From NCBI RefSeq assembly GCF_003569785.1, contig NZ_KZ983998.1, positions 1 to 40,874 of the forward strand: a DNA stretch of 40,874 nt, read 5' to 3'. The notes beneath the pieces were generated by a model. The model had not been told where the DNA came from. It searched no databases and worked only from the letters and a program-made list of their open reading frames with translations. Positions 1 to 10,841 of the stretch are shown piece by piece (position 1 is the stretch's first letter; every line of letters starts with the position of its first letter). The position numbers and the translations under genes are program-made. This stretch comes from Leucobacter sp. wl10 (lineage in GTDB: Bacteria; Actinomycetota; Actinomycetes; Actinomycetales; Microbacteriaceae).

Positions 1-2
1 AA

Positions 3-383
3 TACTGGTGGACCGCGCTCTTCATCTTCCTCGTCCAGCTGATCCCGCTCGTGCTCTACATCGTGGGAGTCGTCATGCTGGCGACGTCCGCCGCGAGCTC
101 CACCTACATCGACGAGTACGGCGACACCATGACCTCTCCGGGGGCGGCCCCCGGCATCGGAGGCGGGGTCGCGCTGCTGATCATCGGCCTCGGCCTGATC
201 ATCCTCATCGGACTCGCGCTGCTCGTGCCCGGCCTGGCGATCTCCTGGCGCCGCCTTCACGACGCCAATTTCTCCGGCGCCTTCTGGTGCCTGTCGCTCA
301 TCCCGTCCGTGGGCAGCTTGATCGTGCTCATCTTCATGGTGCTGTCGTCGAACCCCGAGGGGCGTCGCTTCGACGTCTCTTGA
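3..383 (+). CDS. DUF805 family membrane protein (5' end outside window)
   Basis: Only the C-terminal part is visible; the open frame enters from the left edge at base 3 (first residues YWWTALFIF) and stops with TGA at 381-383. It shows a hydrophobic segment at the start, a second long one rich in Gly/Ile/Leu, then the motif SWRRLHDANFSG and a third hydrophobic stretch. The YWW entry and the RRLHD motif between membrane segments are typical of the DUF805 family of small inner-membrane proteins, whose biochemical role is not known. The start codon lies upstream of the window, so full length cannot be judged. The next gene begins 30 nt later on the same strand, so read-through is possible, but nothing links their functions. 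Confidence 0.75.
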   Translation, partial: YWWTALFIFLVQLIPLVLYIVGVVMLATSAASSTYIDEYGDTMTSPGAAPGIGGGVALLIIGLGLIILIGLALLVPGLAISWRRLHDANFSGAFWCLSLIPSVGSLIVLIFMVLSSNPEGRRFDVS

Positions 384-413
384 GTCGGCTCCCGGGGTAG
401 GGGGACGACGCTC

Positions 414-857
414 GTGACCGCAGACGCACGCTTCACGCAGCGTCTGCACGACCTCAGCCTGCTGCGTCGGGTGCGCGATCGCATCGACCGGGAGTACGCG
501 AGCCCGCTCGACGTCGAATCGCTCGCGCGAGGGGTCGGGATGTCGGCGGGGCACCTCAGCCGGGAATTCCGGGCGGCCTACGGCGAATCGCCCTACAGGT
601 ACCTCATGACGCGGCGCATCGAGCGCGCAATGACCCTGCTCCGCCGCGGAGACCTCAGCGTGACCGAGGTGTGCTATGCCGTGGGCTACGGCTCGCTCGG
701 CACGTTCACCACGCGCTTCACGGAACTCGTGGGCACCTCGCCCGGCCGGTACCGGCGCGAGGGCCCGCCCCCGCTCACCGGGCTGCCCGGGATCGTCACC
801 ATGCGCGCGACGAAACCGATCAGGGATCGAGAAGTTCCGACCGATCCCGCGCGGTAG
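414..857 (+). CDS. Short AraC-family transcriptional regulator
   Basis: A 147-residue DNA-binding protein with a GTG start preceded by a purine-rich GGGGGACGA. Residues about 15-115 form the double helix-turn-helix of the AraC/XylS family: first helix pair around SPLDVESLARGVGMSAGHLSREF, second around SVTEVCYAVGYGSLGTFTTRF, ending in the typical GTSPGRYRR. There is no N-terminal ligand-binding domain, so this is the short stand-alone type. Its stop codon TAG sits inside the likely -10 box of the VOC gene that follows. In actinobacteria short AraC regulators are often found beside a VOC-fold gene; regulation of that neighbour is plausible but inferred. The effector is unknown. Confidence 0.85.
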   Translation: MTADARFTQRLHDLSLLRRVRDRIDREYASPLDVESLARGVGMSAGHLSREFRAAYGESPYRYLMTRRIERAMTLLRRGDLSVTEVCYAVGYGSLGTFTTRFTELVGTSPGRYRREGPPPLTGLPGIVTMRATKPIRDREVPTDPAR

Positions 858-860
858 CGT
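855..860 (+). promoter_or_regulatory. Candidate -10 box (TAGCGT) for a leaderless VOC gene
   Basis: TAGCGT lies 7 nt before the ATG at 868, the spacing seen at the other leaderless starts in this window. Its first three bases are the stop codon of the AraC gene. Confidence 0.4.
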
Positions 861-867
861 GAGTGCC

Positions 868-1278
868 ATGAAGATCAACATTCACGTCACGTTCCTGCCC
901 CACACCGATCCGGAGGCCTCGCTCGCGTTCTACCGCGACGTGCTCGGCTTCGAAGTGCGGGGCGACGTCGGCTACGAGGATATGCGGTGGATCACTGTCG
1001 GACCCGCGGGCCAGCCGGACACCTCGATCGTTCTCACCCCTCCCGCCGTGGATCCCGGCCTCACCGACGAGGAGCGCCGCGTCGTGCTCGAACTCGTCGC
1101 GAAGGGCGCCTACGCCTCGATCGTGTTCGCCACCGACGAGCTGCAGCAGCTGTTCGAGAACGTCGAGGCGTCCGGTGTCGACGTGCTGCAGGAGCCCATG
1201 GACCAGGACTGGGGAACGCGCGACTTCGCGTTCCGCGACCCGGCCGGCAACACGGTGCGCGTGCAGGAGCTGGGCTGA
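868..1278 (+). CDS. VOC-fold (glyoxalase/bleomycin-resistance/dioxygenase superfamily) protein
   Basis: A 136-residue single-domain protein with the vicinal-oxygen-chelate fold: an N-terminal beta-alpha-beta unit with the hallmark ASLAFYRDVLGFEV (residues about 16-29), and a C-terminal repeat ending in RDFAFRDPAGNTVRVQEL. The DPAGN motif is usual in this superfamily. Several small VOC proteins bind a metal through His/Glu residues, but the substrate cannot be read from sequence. The ATG at 868 is preferred because MKINIHVTF starts the first beta strand; GTG at 859, in frame 9 nt upstream, is an alternative. The gene is followed by a strong hairpin terminator. Association with the AraC gene suggests a small regulator-enzyme or resistance pair. 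Confidence 0.85.
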   Translation: MKINIHVTFLPHTDPEASLAFYRDVLGFEVRGDVGYEDMRWITVGPAGQPDTSIVLTPPAVDPGLTDEERRVVLELVAKGAYASIVFATDELQQLFENVEASGVDVLQEPMDQDWGTRDFAFRDPAGNTVRVQELG

Positions 1279-1315
1279 GCGCACCGCTCGCGCGGTTTAC
1301 TGCTGCGGGGTGAAG

Positions 1316-1358
1316 AGGGGCGGGGCGGATCGGCTGCGCACCGATCCGCCCCGCCCCT
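1316..1358. terminator. Bidirectional intrinsic terminator, VOC gene / infB
   Basis: A perfect 18-bp inverted repeat, 1316-1333 against 1341-1358, with a 7-nt loop. It lies between the convergent ends of the VOC gene (1278) and infB (1376), so it can end both transcripts. Confidence 0.85.
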
Positions 1359-1375
1359 TGACGGTCGCTCCGAGG

Positions 1376-4042
<2,667 letters not shown>

Positions 4043-4117
4043 TTTTCTCCTGTCTGGGTCCACGCCAGACAGGCGAGAACCATTGATTATCGGACGGGCT
4101 TCATCGTGAGCCGCTCA

Positions 4118-4375
4118 TTAGTTGTCCATGAGTGTTTTCAGCCTGTTCTCTAAGGGGCCGGCATCGGGCTTCCCCGATACCCTCAGTGCGCGCGAAAAGG
4201 ATCCGCGCGACACTGCTCGGTCCAGACAGCGAGCCGTGGGATGCACCCAGGCTCCCCGCCCCGGAAGCACAGCCCGATCATCGGCAATCAGCCGTCCATC
4301 GTGCAGTACCACCCGCAGCAGTTCTGTGCGCGGAGCGCGCTTGCGACACGCGACACAGGTCCGAACCGAATTCAT
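4118..4375 (-). CDS. ylxR: YlxR family (DUF448) RNA-binding protein
   Basis: An 85-residue basic protein with the YlxR signature: the CVACRKR motif near the N terminus (VRTCVACRKRAPRTELLRVV) and the GRGAWVHPTARCLDRA segment in the middle. The family is found almost always between nusA and infB. It binds RNA, and in some bacteria it modulates transcription or RNase P activity. Gene order and length (about 85-95 residues) match well. The start ATG at 4375 has a purine-rich GGTAGG directly ahead, so its ribosome-binding site is weak; the frame cannot extend much further. It is 149 nt from nusA and 75 nt from infB. Confidence 0.93.
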   Translation of the reverse strand: MNSVRTCVACRKRAPRTELLRVVLHDGRLIADDRAVLPGRGAWVHPTARCLDRAVSRGSFSRALRVSGKPDAGPLENRLKTLMDN

Positions 4376-4524
4376 CCTACCAGCTTCCCACTTCCCGCTC
4401 TCGCCCGCTCCTCGGGCGAAGGTCGCACAGCTCGCGCAGCGCGGCGCGGTTCATCCGGGCGGATCCCCGGAAAAGCTCCGGGTGGACGGCGATCTCATCC
4501 CTGAGCCGCGGCGCACCCGCGGAT

Positions 4525-5520
4525 TCAATCATTCATGATCGAGTCCGGTTGGATATCGATCTTCGCGCCCGTCAGCTTGGCGGCGAGCCGGGCGTTCTGC
4601 CCCTCCTTGCCGATCGCGAGCGAGAGCTGGAAGTCGGGAACCAGCGCGCGCACCTGCTTGAGCGACTCGTTGATCATGAACACGTCGGTGACCTTGGCCG
4701 GCGACAGCGCATTGGCCACGAAGCTCGGCAGCTCGGGCGAGTAGTCGACGATGTCGATCTTCTCCTCGCCGAGCTCGCTCATCACGGCGCGCACGCGGCT
4801 GCCCATCTCGCCGATGCAGGTGCCCTTCGCGTTGATACCGGCCTGCTTCGCGCGCACCGCCACCTTGGTACGGTGCCCCGCCTCTCGGGCGAGGGAGACG
4901 ATCTCCACGAGTCCCTGCGCGAGCTCGGGCACCTCCCGCTCGAACAGTTTGCGCACCAGGCCGGGGTGCGTGCGCGAGACGATCACCTGGGGCCCCTTGG
5001 TGCCCTTCGAGACACTGGTCACATACACGCGCATCCGCGTGCCGTGCGGATACCGCTCCCCCGGCACCTGCTCCTCGGGCGGCAGGATCGCCTCGAGCTC
5101 CCCCAGGTCGATGTGCACCATGCGCGGGTTGGGGCCCTGCTGCACGACGCCGGAGACGACCTGCCCCTCCTTGTCCTTGAAGGCGCCGAGCACCGCATCG
5201 TCGGTGAGATCGCGCAGCCGCTGGTTGATGACCTGCTTCGCCGCGCTCGACGCGACCCGGCCGAACTCGTCCGCGGTCACGTAGGCCTCTCCGATGACCC
5301 GGCCCTCGTCATCGACCTCGGGCACGAGCACCGAGATATCGCCGGTCTTGCGATCGAGCGTGACCCGCACCTCGTCCTCCCGGGGCACCGGGATGTTCTG
5401 GTTCTCGGCGTGGCGCAGATAGGCCGAGTGGATCGCCTGCTCGATGATCTCCACGAGCTCATCGAAGGGGATCTCCTTCTCGCGCTCGATCTGTCGCAGC
5501 GTGATGAGTTCGATCTTCAC
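4525..5520 (-). CDS. nusA: Transcription termination/antitermination factor NusA
   Basis: A 331-residue RNA polymerase-binding factor that controls pausing, termination and antitermination. The N-terminal polymerase-binding domain (about 1-120) starts MKIELITLRQIEREKEIPFDELVEII. An S1 domain (about 125-200) is followed by two KH domains with IGEMGSRVRAVMSELGEEKIDIV and LSLAIGKEGQNARLAAKLTGAKIDI. It ends directly after KH2, as in actinobacteria, without the acidic repeats of enterobacteria. The GTG start at 5520 has GGGAGG 6 nt ahead. rimP, which usually precedes nusA, is not present; the upstream neighbour is the FHA-FtsK gene of the secretion operon, 90 nt away. Confidence 0.98.
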   Translation of the reverse strand: MKIELITLRQIEREKEIPFDELVEIIEQAIHSAYLRHAENQNIPVPREDEVRVTLDRKTGDISVLVPEVDDEGRVIGEAYVTADEFGRVASSAAKQVINQRLRDLTDDAVLGAFKDKEGQVVSGVVQQGPNPRMVHIDLGELEAILPPEEQVPGERYPHGTRMRVYVTSVSKGTKGPQVIVSRTHPGLVRKLFEREVPELAQGLVEIVSLAREAGHRTKVAVRAKQAGINAKGTCIGEMGSRVRAVMSELGEEKIDIVDYSPELPSFVANALSPAKVTDVFMINESLKQVRALVPDFQLSLAIGKEGQNARLAAKLTGAKIDIQPDSIMND

Positions 5521-5610
5521 GGTGGCCTCCCTGGGTATTGAGATGTCTATTCAACTGTGCCGTTCCGGAGGTTCCCGGGCGGGGCGGATCCATCAGAATA
5601 CCGCACTCGG

Positions 5611-8600
5611 CTACAACGGCGCCGGGAGCGCGACCTGCACCGGCGTCACTCGACCGCTTTCGACCGCGAAGCCGCGACCGGGAGGGAAATCGGCCCGCCC
5701 GGTCCGCCCGAACGACTCTCGGAACGGCGACTGGCTCTCACCCTCGTCCGGTTGCAGCGCAAGGCCCCAGTTCGGCTGCCTGAGCGCAGAGAGGAGCTCC
5801 CAGACGGGACCGCCCGTGCCCTGTTCGAACTCGAAGAGCACCAGCGCCTCCGCCCGTCGCGCGGCCCTCGCGAGCGCGACCAGTTCCCCGAGCGCCTCGG
5901 TCCCCTCGGCGTCGGCGGGGCGCTCGATGACGATCACGCTGCGGGCGCCGGCGCTCAGGAGCGCCGGTCTCCCGGTCTCGACACGGGGCTCATCCGCCGA
6001 GGGAGGCGTCACATCGGGTCGCCCCCGCCTCGCTCCGATGACCCCGCCCGGTGCACCGCGCGCGAGTGCCGCGGGCCTTCCCCCGAGCGCGAGAACGAGG
6101 CCGCGGGCGAGGTCCCGCACCTCCTCCTCGCCGCACGCCACGCGCCCCCAGTCCCGCGACCCGCGCAGGCCGTCGAGAGTGAAGGTCAGCAGCGTGGTCT
6201 CGCACGACCCGCCGCGTGCTGCGGCCCGCCGCACCATCGCTTCGACGCAGGCGAGCGCTGCGGTGGAGAGCCCCGACCCGCTCGGGCCGGCGACGACGCC
6301 GAGGCCGCGCGCCGGCAGGCCGACGGGGGCGAAGCTTCTCGTGTCGATGCCGTAGACCGGCCTCCCCTCCGTTTCAGTCGGGAGGTTTCGGAGCGGAAGC
6401 GTTCGAGGAGCATTGCGCACGAGCGGCGCCGGGAGCGTTCCGCGCCGCTGCAGCGCGGAAGCCAGCCGCTCGAGCGAGCGCGCCTGCTCGTCGAGCTCGG
6501 GCCGGGCACCGTACAGGGCGATCTGGAGCTCCTCCTCCGCCCCGACGATCACGGCCCGGCCGGGCGGAGCGTTCTCGAGGGCGTCGCTCCTGACGCCCGC
6601 GTGACCGTACTCGTGCGGGCTCGCCAATCGCAGCACCCACTGCTGCTGCAGGGCCGATGCCAGCGACGCCGGAATGCCGGAGGGGCGGTCGGCCGTCAGA
6701 GCGACGTGCACGCCCACGGAACGCCCCGTCGTCATGATCTCGACCAGCTTCTGGAAGGGCGAGTTTGGGGCGCCGAGGGTCTCAGTCGCCTGCCGGAACG
6801 GCCCGAGCCCGTCGAGCATGAGCACGAGGCGCGGCTCGCGCTCGCCGCCGGGAGCGCCGCGGTAGGCGGACAGACCCGCCGCGCGGGAGGCGGCGTAACG
6901 GGGCCCGCGCTCGGCGATCGCGTCCAGGATGTGCTGCAGCACCCGGCCCACCAGTTCCATGTCGGAGAGCGGGGCGACCGCACCCGCCGTGGGGAGTGCG
7001 GCGAGCGCCCCGAGCGCCCCTCCAGCGGCATCGATGGCGTAGAGGTGCACGGGAGATCGGTCTGCGTCGATACTCAGGGCGGCGGCGAGCGTGAGCAGGG
7101 CGCTCGTCTTGCCGGTTCCACTCGCGCCGACGAACGCGACGTTGCCGCACTGCTCCAGGTCGACGAAGCACGGTCGTTGCGCCTGCGCCGCGGGTTCGTC
7201 GCGGAGCGCGATCAGGGCCGCGTCACCCGCCCCCGCTCTCTCGCCGGTCCCCTCATCGACGTTCGCCGCTTCCCGCAGCCGGGCGAGGTCGAGGATCGAC
7301 GGTAGCGCATCGAGCCAGGGCCGTCGCGGAACGACGAGCCCGGCGAGCCGGGCGGCGTCGACGATGCCGTCTCGCAGCCGCTCGATGTCGCGCGGCTGAT
7401 CCGCCCGGCTGCGGCGACCCCGACCTGGGTCGGGCGGCACCTCCCACTCTGCGCCCTCGGCGAAGCGCAATGACCGGATCCCGATGTGCGGCGCGGGGCC
7501 GGTCGTCGAGGCGCGTCCGCCGAGATAGCCGGTCTGGAAGTGGCCGATGCGCTCCGCGCCGACCTTGATCGCGCCCCGGCCCGGAACCGCCGCGTCGAAG
7601 AGGGCCGCGTCCCTCACACCGATCACGTCGATGCTGTCGGCCTCGTCCGCCATGCGCAGCGCCACCCGCAGATTGGTGTTGGCCCGGAGACCGTCCTTGA
7701 TGACCCCGGCGGGGCGCTGCGTCGCCATGATGAGGTGCAGACCGAGCGAGCGGCCGCGCTGCGCGATGTCGATCACCCCGTCAACGAACTCGGGAACGTC
7801 GGCGGCGAGTGCGGCGAACTCGTCGATCGCGATGACGAGCATCGGAGGAGCGGCGGGATCGGAACGGCGCTCCATGGCGATGAGGTCCTTGGCTCCGTGC
7901 CGGACGAGCAACTCCTCGCGGTGGCGCAGCTCCGCACGCAGAGAGGTGAGCGCACGACGCACCAGACGAGGGTTCAGATCCGTCACGAGGCCGACGGTGT
8001 GCGGAAGATCGACGCACTCCGCGAATGCGGCGCCTCCTTTGTAGTCGACCAGTAGGAAGGTCAGCCGATCCGGGCTCACGTTCGCCGCCATGCTCATGAG
8101 CCAGGTCTGCAGGAACTCCGATTTGCCCGCACCGGTCGTCCCGCCGACGAGGGCGTGCGGCCCCTGCGCCCTGAGGTCGAGCGCCGCGGGGCCCTCCGCG
8201 CCCTGCCCGACCACCGCTGCGAGTGCTATCGGGGCCCGTTCCTCGCCCTCGCGCCATCGCGCGGTCAGGCTGCCGGAGGCCGCCCACGCCCGCAGGATCG
8301 GCGGGGCGCCCCCGATGAGGTCGGCGGAGTGCAGTTCGCGCAGATCCACGGTTCTCGGCAGGTCGCTCTCGTCGAGCACCCGCGCTCCCGCATCCTCCAC
8401 GGGTGAGAGGCGGCGGGCTGCGGCGAGCGCGACGGTCGCATCCAGAAGCTCCAGCCGCTGCAACAGAACCGTCTTTCCCGAGCGCACGAATCCGACCCGG
8501 CCTTCCCCCGCCCGGAACTCGACGTACGTTCGGCAGGCCGCGGGGATCTCGTCGAGCGTCTCGCCGATCCAGATGACGTGGATCCCGGCATCGGGTCCGG

Positions 8601-10260
8601 TCTCGGCGAGCGAGATGAGCCGGGAGCGGTCGGTGCAGCCGTCGTCGAGCACCAGAACGAGCACGCAGGGCGTCACCGGCAGCGCGTCGGGACCCGCCCC
8701 TCCCGCGTCGTCGGCGCGGTCCTCCTCCTCGGCGCGGGATCGCACGGTCCTGCTCGATCCCGCTCTCGCCAGTCTGGCCGCGAGCAGCTCCTCGAGCGAG
8801 GTGAGCAGGCGCGCCGCGTCGGCGATGTCGTCGGCGAGCTGCCAGACGCCGATCGGGCTCGTCGTCGGATCCACGTGGGGCAGCCACTTCAGCCAGCCCC
8901 AAGCTTCCGCTTGACCGGGACGGGCGAAGCAGGCGACGACGAGCTCCGCGGGCGAGTGGAGCCCCACGAGCTGCATCACGAGGGAGCGCGCCATCCCGTC
9001 CGCCCACCGCGGCTCTCCCGCGACGCCGAGCGCACCGCAGCGGTCGAGCCGCTCGAGCACCGGGACGGGCCCGACCTCCCGGAACTCCGCTTCGACGTCG
9101 CGCAGCGCTCTCCACGACGCTCCCGCCGCCCCGCCCCGCGGCGGGAGCACGACCGCCGTGCGGCTCGGGAGGCTTCCCTCGCCGAGCTTCACTTCGAGGA
9201 ACCGGCGATGCTCGGGACGGCGCGTCCACAGAAGCCCGTTGCGCTCGCCGATCGCGGCGATGACATCGGCGAGCCCCGGCGCCTCGGCCGCCCGCACTCG
9301 GATCTCGCGGTCCCGAAGCTCCCGCAGTTCATCGCGCTCGACCCGGAGCGCCTCCTCGAACCGCGCGAGTTCGCGTCCGTGCCGGCGGGCACCGCCGAGG
9401 CGCCCGTCGAGCCAGGACCCGATCATCATCACCGGCGAGAACGCCACCATCAGCAGGCTCATCGGCGACCGGGTCGCCGCGTACACCGCTCCTCCCATCA
9501 GCATCGGAGCGAGCACGGCCAGTATCGGGATGCCGCCGGTGCTCGGCGGTTCCGGCGGCGCGGGCAGCTCGTGCTCCGAGCTCGGGAAGCGCGGGGTCAC
9601 CCGCGGGGGTCGCGTGTGCAGGGTGCGATGCGACCGCTCGCGCTGAATGACCGGAGGCGGACCGAGGACCACCCGCAGCTCCACCTCACCGAGCGTCAGC
9701 GTGCACGGCCCTTCGACGCGGCGCTCACTCGCCGCCTCGCCGTCGACGAGGAGACCGTTGGCCGAGCCGAGGTCTCGCAGCACGTGCTGAGCGCCGATCT
9801 CGAGGACCGCGTGGCGTCGCGAGACGCTGGCGTCGCCGAGATGCACCCGACACGACGGGTCGCGCCCGATGACGTTCGCACCCGCCAGCAGGCTGTAGAC
9901 CACGCCGGCGTGCCGTCCGGAGCGCACCTCCGCATAGCCCGCCGCCTCGATGAGCCGGAGAGCCGGCCTCGCGGGCGAGAACTCCGCAACCGGCTCGATG
10001 ACCCACCCCGACTGCAGACCGGAGACCGCGGCTGGAGTGCACGGATCGAGCAGGACGGGCGCGTCCGATCCGTGCTGCCAGCCGAGGAGCGTGACCGGTG
10101 CGACCCGGGTCGCGGCGAGCGCGATGAGCCGAGGATCCCCTCCCGCGTCCGCGCGGATGAGCGATCGCGCGACGTCGGCGACCGTGGCTGTGGCGTCGCA
10201 CGAGAGCGTCACGTCGCGGACCATGCCCTGCGATGCGACCAGCGTGACGGGGATCTTCAC
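5611..10260 (-). CDS. FHA-domain FtsK/SpoIIIE ATPase of a type VII secretion-like system (EccC/EssC-type)
   Basis: A 1549-residue membrane ATPase expected to drive export of WXG100-type substrates. It has a ubiquitin-like N-terminal region (about 1-95), an FHA domain (about 115-198, with IGRDPSCRVHLGD and SVSRRHAVLE), two membrane segments (about 243-285) and then three RecA-like domains. The first has an intact Walker A, GGTTGAGKS (706-714), and Walker B ending IDEF (about 812-815). The second has GASGTGKT (1045-1052) but the Walker B acid pair is D-G. The third P-loop, GPSGSGLST (1325-1333), has lost the lysine. This FHA-TM-ATPase order is closer to Firmicutes EssC than to mycobacterial EccC. 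The GTG start at 10260 overlaps the previous stop by 4 nt (GTGA), indicating coupling. Confidence 0.88.
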   Translation of the reverse strand: MKIPVTLVASQGMVRDVTLSCDATATVADVARSLIRADAGGDPRLIALAATRVAPVTLLGWQHGSDAPVLLDPCTPAAVSGLQSGWVIEPVAEFSPARPALRLIEAAGYAEVRSGRHAGVVYSLLAGANVIGRDPSCRVHLGDASVSRRHAVLEIGAQHVLRDLGSANGLLVDGEAASERRVEGPCTLTLGEVELRVVLGPPPVIQRERSHRTLHTRPPRVTPRFPSSEHELPAPPEPPSTGGIPILAVLAPMLMGGAVYAATRSPMSLLMVAFSPVMMIGSWLDGRLGGARRHGRELARFEEALRVERDELRELRDREIRVRAAEAPGLADVIAAIGERNGLLWTRRPEHRRFLEVKLGEGSLPSRTAVVLPPRGGAAGASWRALRDVEAEFREVGPVPVLERLDRCGALGVAGEPRWADGMARSLVMQLVGLHSPAELVVACFARPGQAEAWGWLKWLPHVDPTTSPIGVWQLADDIADAARLLTSLEELLAARLARAGSSRTVRSRAEEEDRADDAGGAGPDALPVTPCVLVLVLDDGCTDRSRLISLAETGPDAGIHVIWIGETLDEIPAACRTYVEFRAGEGRVGFVRSGKTVLLQRLELLDATVALAAARRLSPVEDAGARVLDESDLPRTVDLRELHSADLIGGAPPILRAWAASGSLTARWREGEERAPIALAAVVGQGAEGPAALDLRAQGPHALVGGTTGAGKSEFLQTWLMSMAANVSPDRLTFLLVDYKGGAAFAECVDLPHTVGLVTDLNPRLVRRALTSLRAELRHREELLVRHGAKDLIAMERRSDPAAPPMLVIAIDEFAALAADVPEFVDGVIDIAQRGRSLGLHLIMATQRPAGVIKDGLRANTNLRVALRMADEADSIDVIGVRDAALFDAAVPGRGAIKVGAERIGHFQTGYLGGRASTTGPAPHIGIRSLRFAEGAEWEVPPDPGRGRRSRADQPRDIERLRDGIVDAARLAGLVVPRRPWLDALPSILDLARLREAANVDEGTGERAGAGDAALIALRDEPAAQAQRPCFVDLEQCGNVAFVGASGTGKTSALLTLAAALSIDADRSPVHLYAIDAAGGALGALAALPTAGAVAPLSDMELVGRVLQHILDAIAERGPRYAASRAAGLSAYRGAPGGEREPRLVLMLDGLGPFRQATETLGAPNSPFQKLVEIMTTGRSVGVHVALTADRPSGIPASLASALQQQWVLRLASPHEYGHAGVRSDALENAPPGRAVIVGAEEELQIALYGARPELDEQARSLERLASALQRRGTLPAPLVRNAPRTLPLRNLPTETEGRPVYGIDTRSFAPVGLPARGLGVVAGPSGSGLSTAALACVEAMVRRAAARGGSCETTLLTFTLDGLRGSRDWGRVACGEEEVRDLARGLVLALGGRPAALARGAPGGVIGARRGRPDVTPPSADEPRVETGRPALLSAGARSVIVIERPADAEGTEALGELVALARAARRAEALVLFEFEQGTGGPVWELLSALRQPNWGLALQPDEGESQSPFRESFGRTGRADFPPGRGFAVESGRVTPVQVALPAPL

Positions 10261-10841
10261 GGCTCGCTCGATTCGTCGAGATAGCGCTCCCAGCTCGTGA
10301 CCGTGTTGTGCGCGGAGCAGGCGCTTGCGACCTCGAGTGCGATGCCTCCCTCGGCGGCCTCGAGCGCGAGTTCCGCACCGCCTTCCCTGTCAGCCCGGAA
10401 ATATGGTTCCTTGCCAGCGCTATAGCTTCGAATATCGGTCACCTTCCACCCCTCGGACTCCCAGAAGGCGCGCACGCGCCCGGCCGCGGCGAACGGGTCG
10501 GGCGCGTCGTTGTTGATCAACGTCACGCTGAGTCGACCGGCGAACCCGTCGCACCCGCGGGGCAGCAGCGAGTTCAGCAGTCTCTCGCGGTCGGCGGTGC
10601 TCCCCGCGCTCCAGAGGAGGGCCTCATCGAAGCTGTCGTACCAGCCGTCGGACACCCCGCTCGCGCGCACTGCGAGGTCGAGCTGCCCCGCCACCCAGGA
10701 CCGCTGCTCGTCCAGCGTCATGACGGTCGTCCGGCTCCCCCGCGACACGATCGGCGCCTCGCGCGCGCAGCCGATCAGCCCGGCCGCGCCCACGACGACA
10801 ATCAGTGCCGCGGCGCCGATCCTCCCGCGTCCTCGTCTCAC
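10257..10841 (-). CDS. Secreted lipoprotein of the type VII-like operon
   Basis: A 194-residue protein with a basic N terminus (MRRGRGR), a hydrophobic core and a lipobox ending in Cys at about residue 25 (LIGC), so it should be lipid-anchored on the outside of the membrane. The mature part has no motif I can assign; four more Cys-poor, charged segments follow, including SVTLINNDAPDPFAAAGRVRAFWESEGW. GTG at 10841 overlaps the hydrolase stop by 4 nt, and its own stop overlaps the ATPase start by 4 nt. That coupling makes it a component or accessory of the same system. Actinobacterial clusters of this kind often include such a short lipoprotein, but its role is unknown. Confidence 0.75.
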   Translation of the reverse strand: MRRGRGRIGAAALIVVVGAAGLIGCAREAPIVSRGSRTTVMTLDEQRSWVAGQLDLAVRASGVSDGWYDSFDEALLWSAGSTADRERLLNSLLPRGCDGFAGRLSVTLINNDAPDPFAAAGRVRAFWESEGWKVTDIRSYSAGKEPYFRADREGGAELALEAAEGGIALEVASACSAHNTVTSWERYLDESSEP

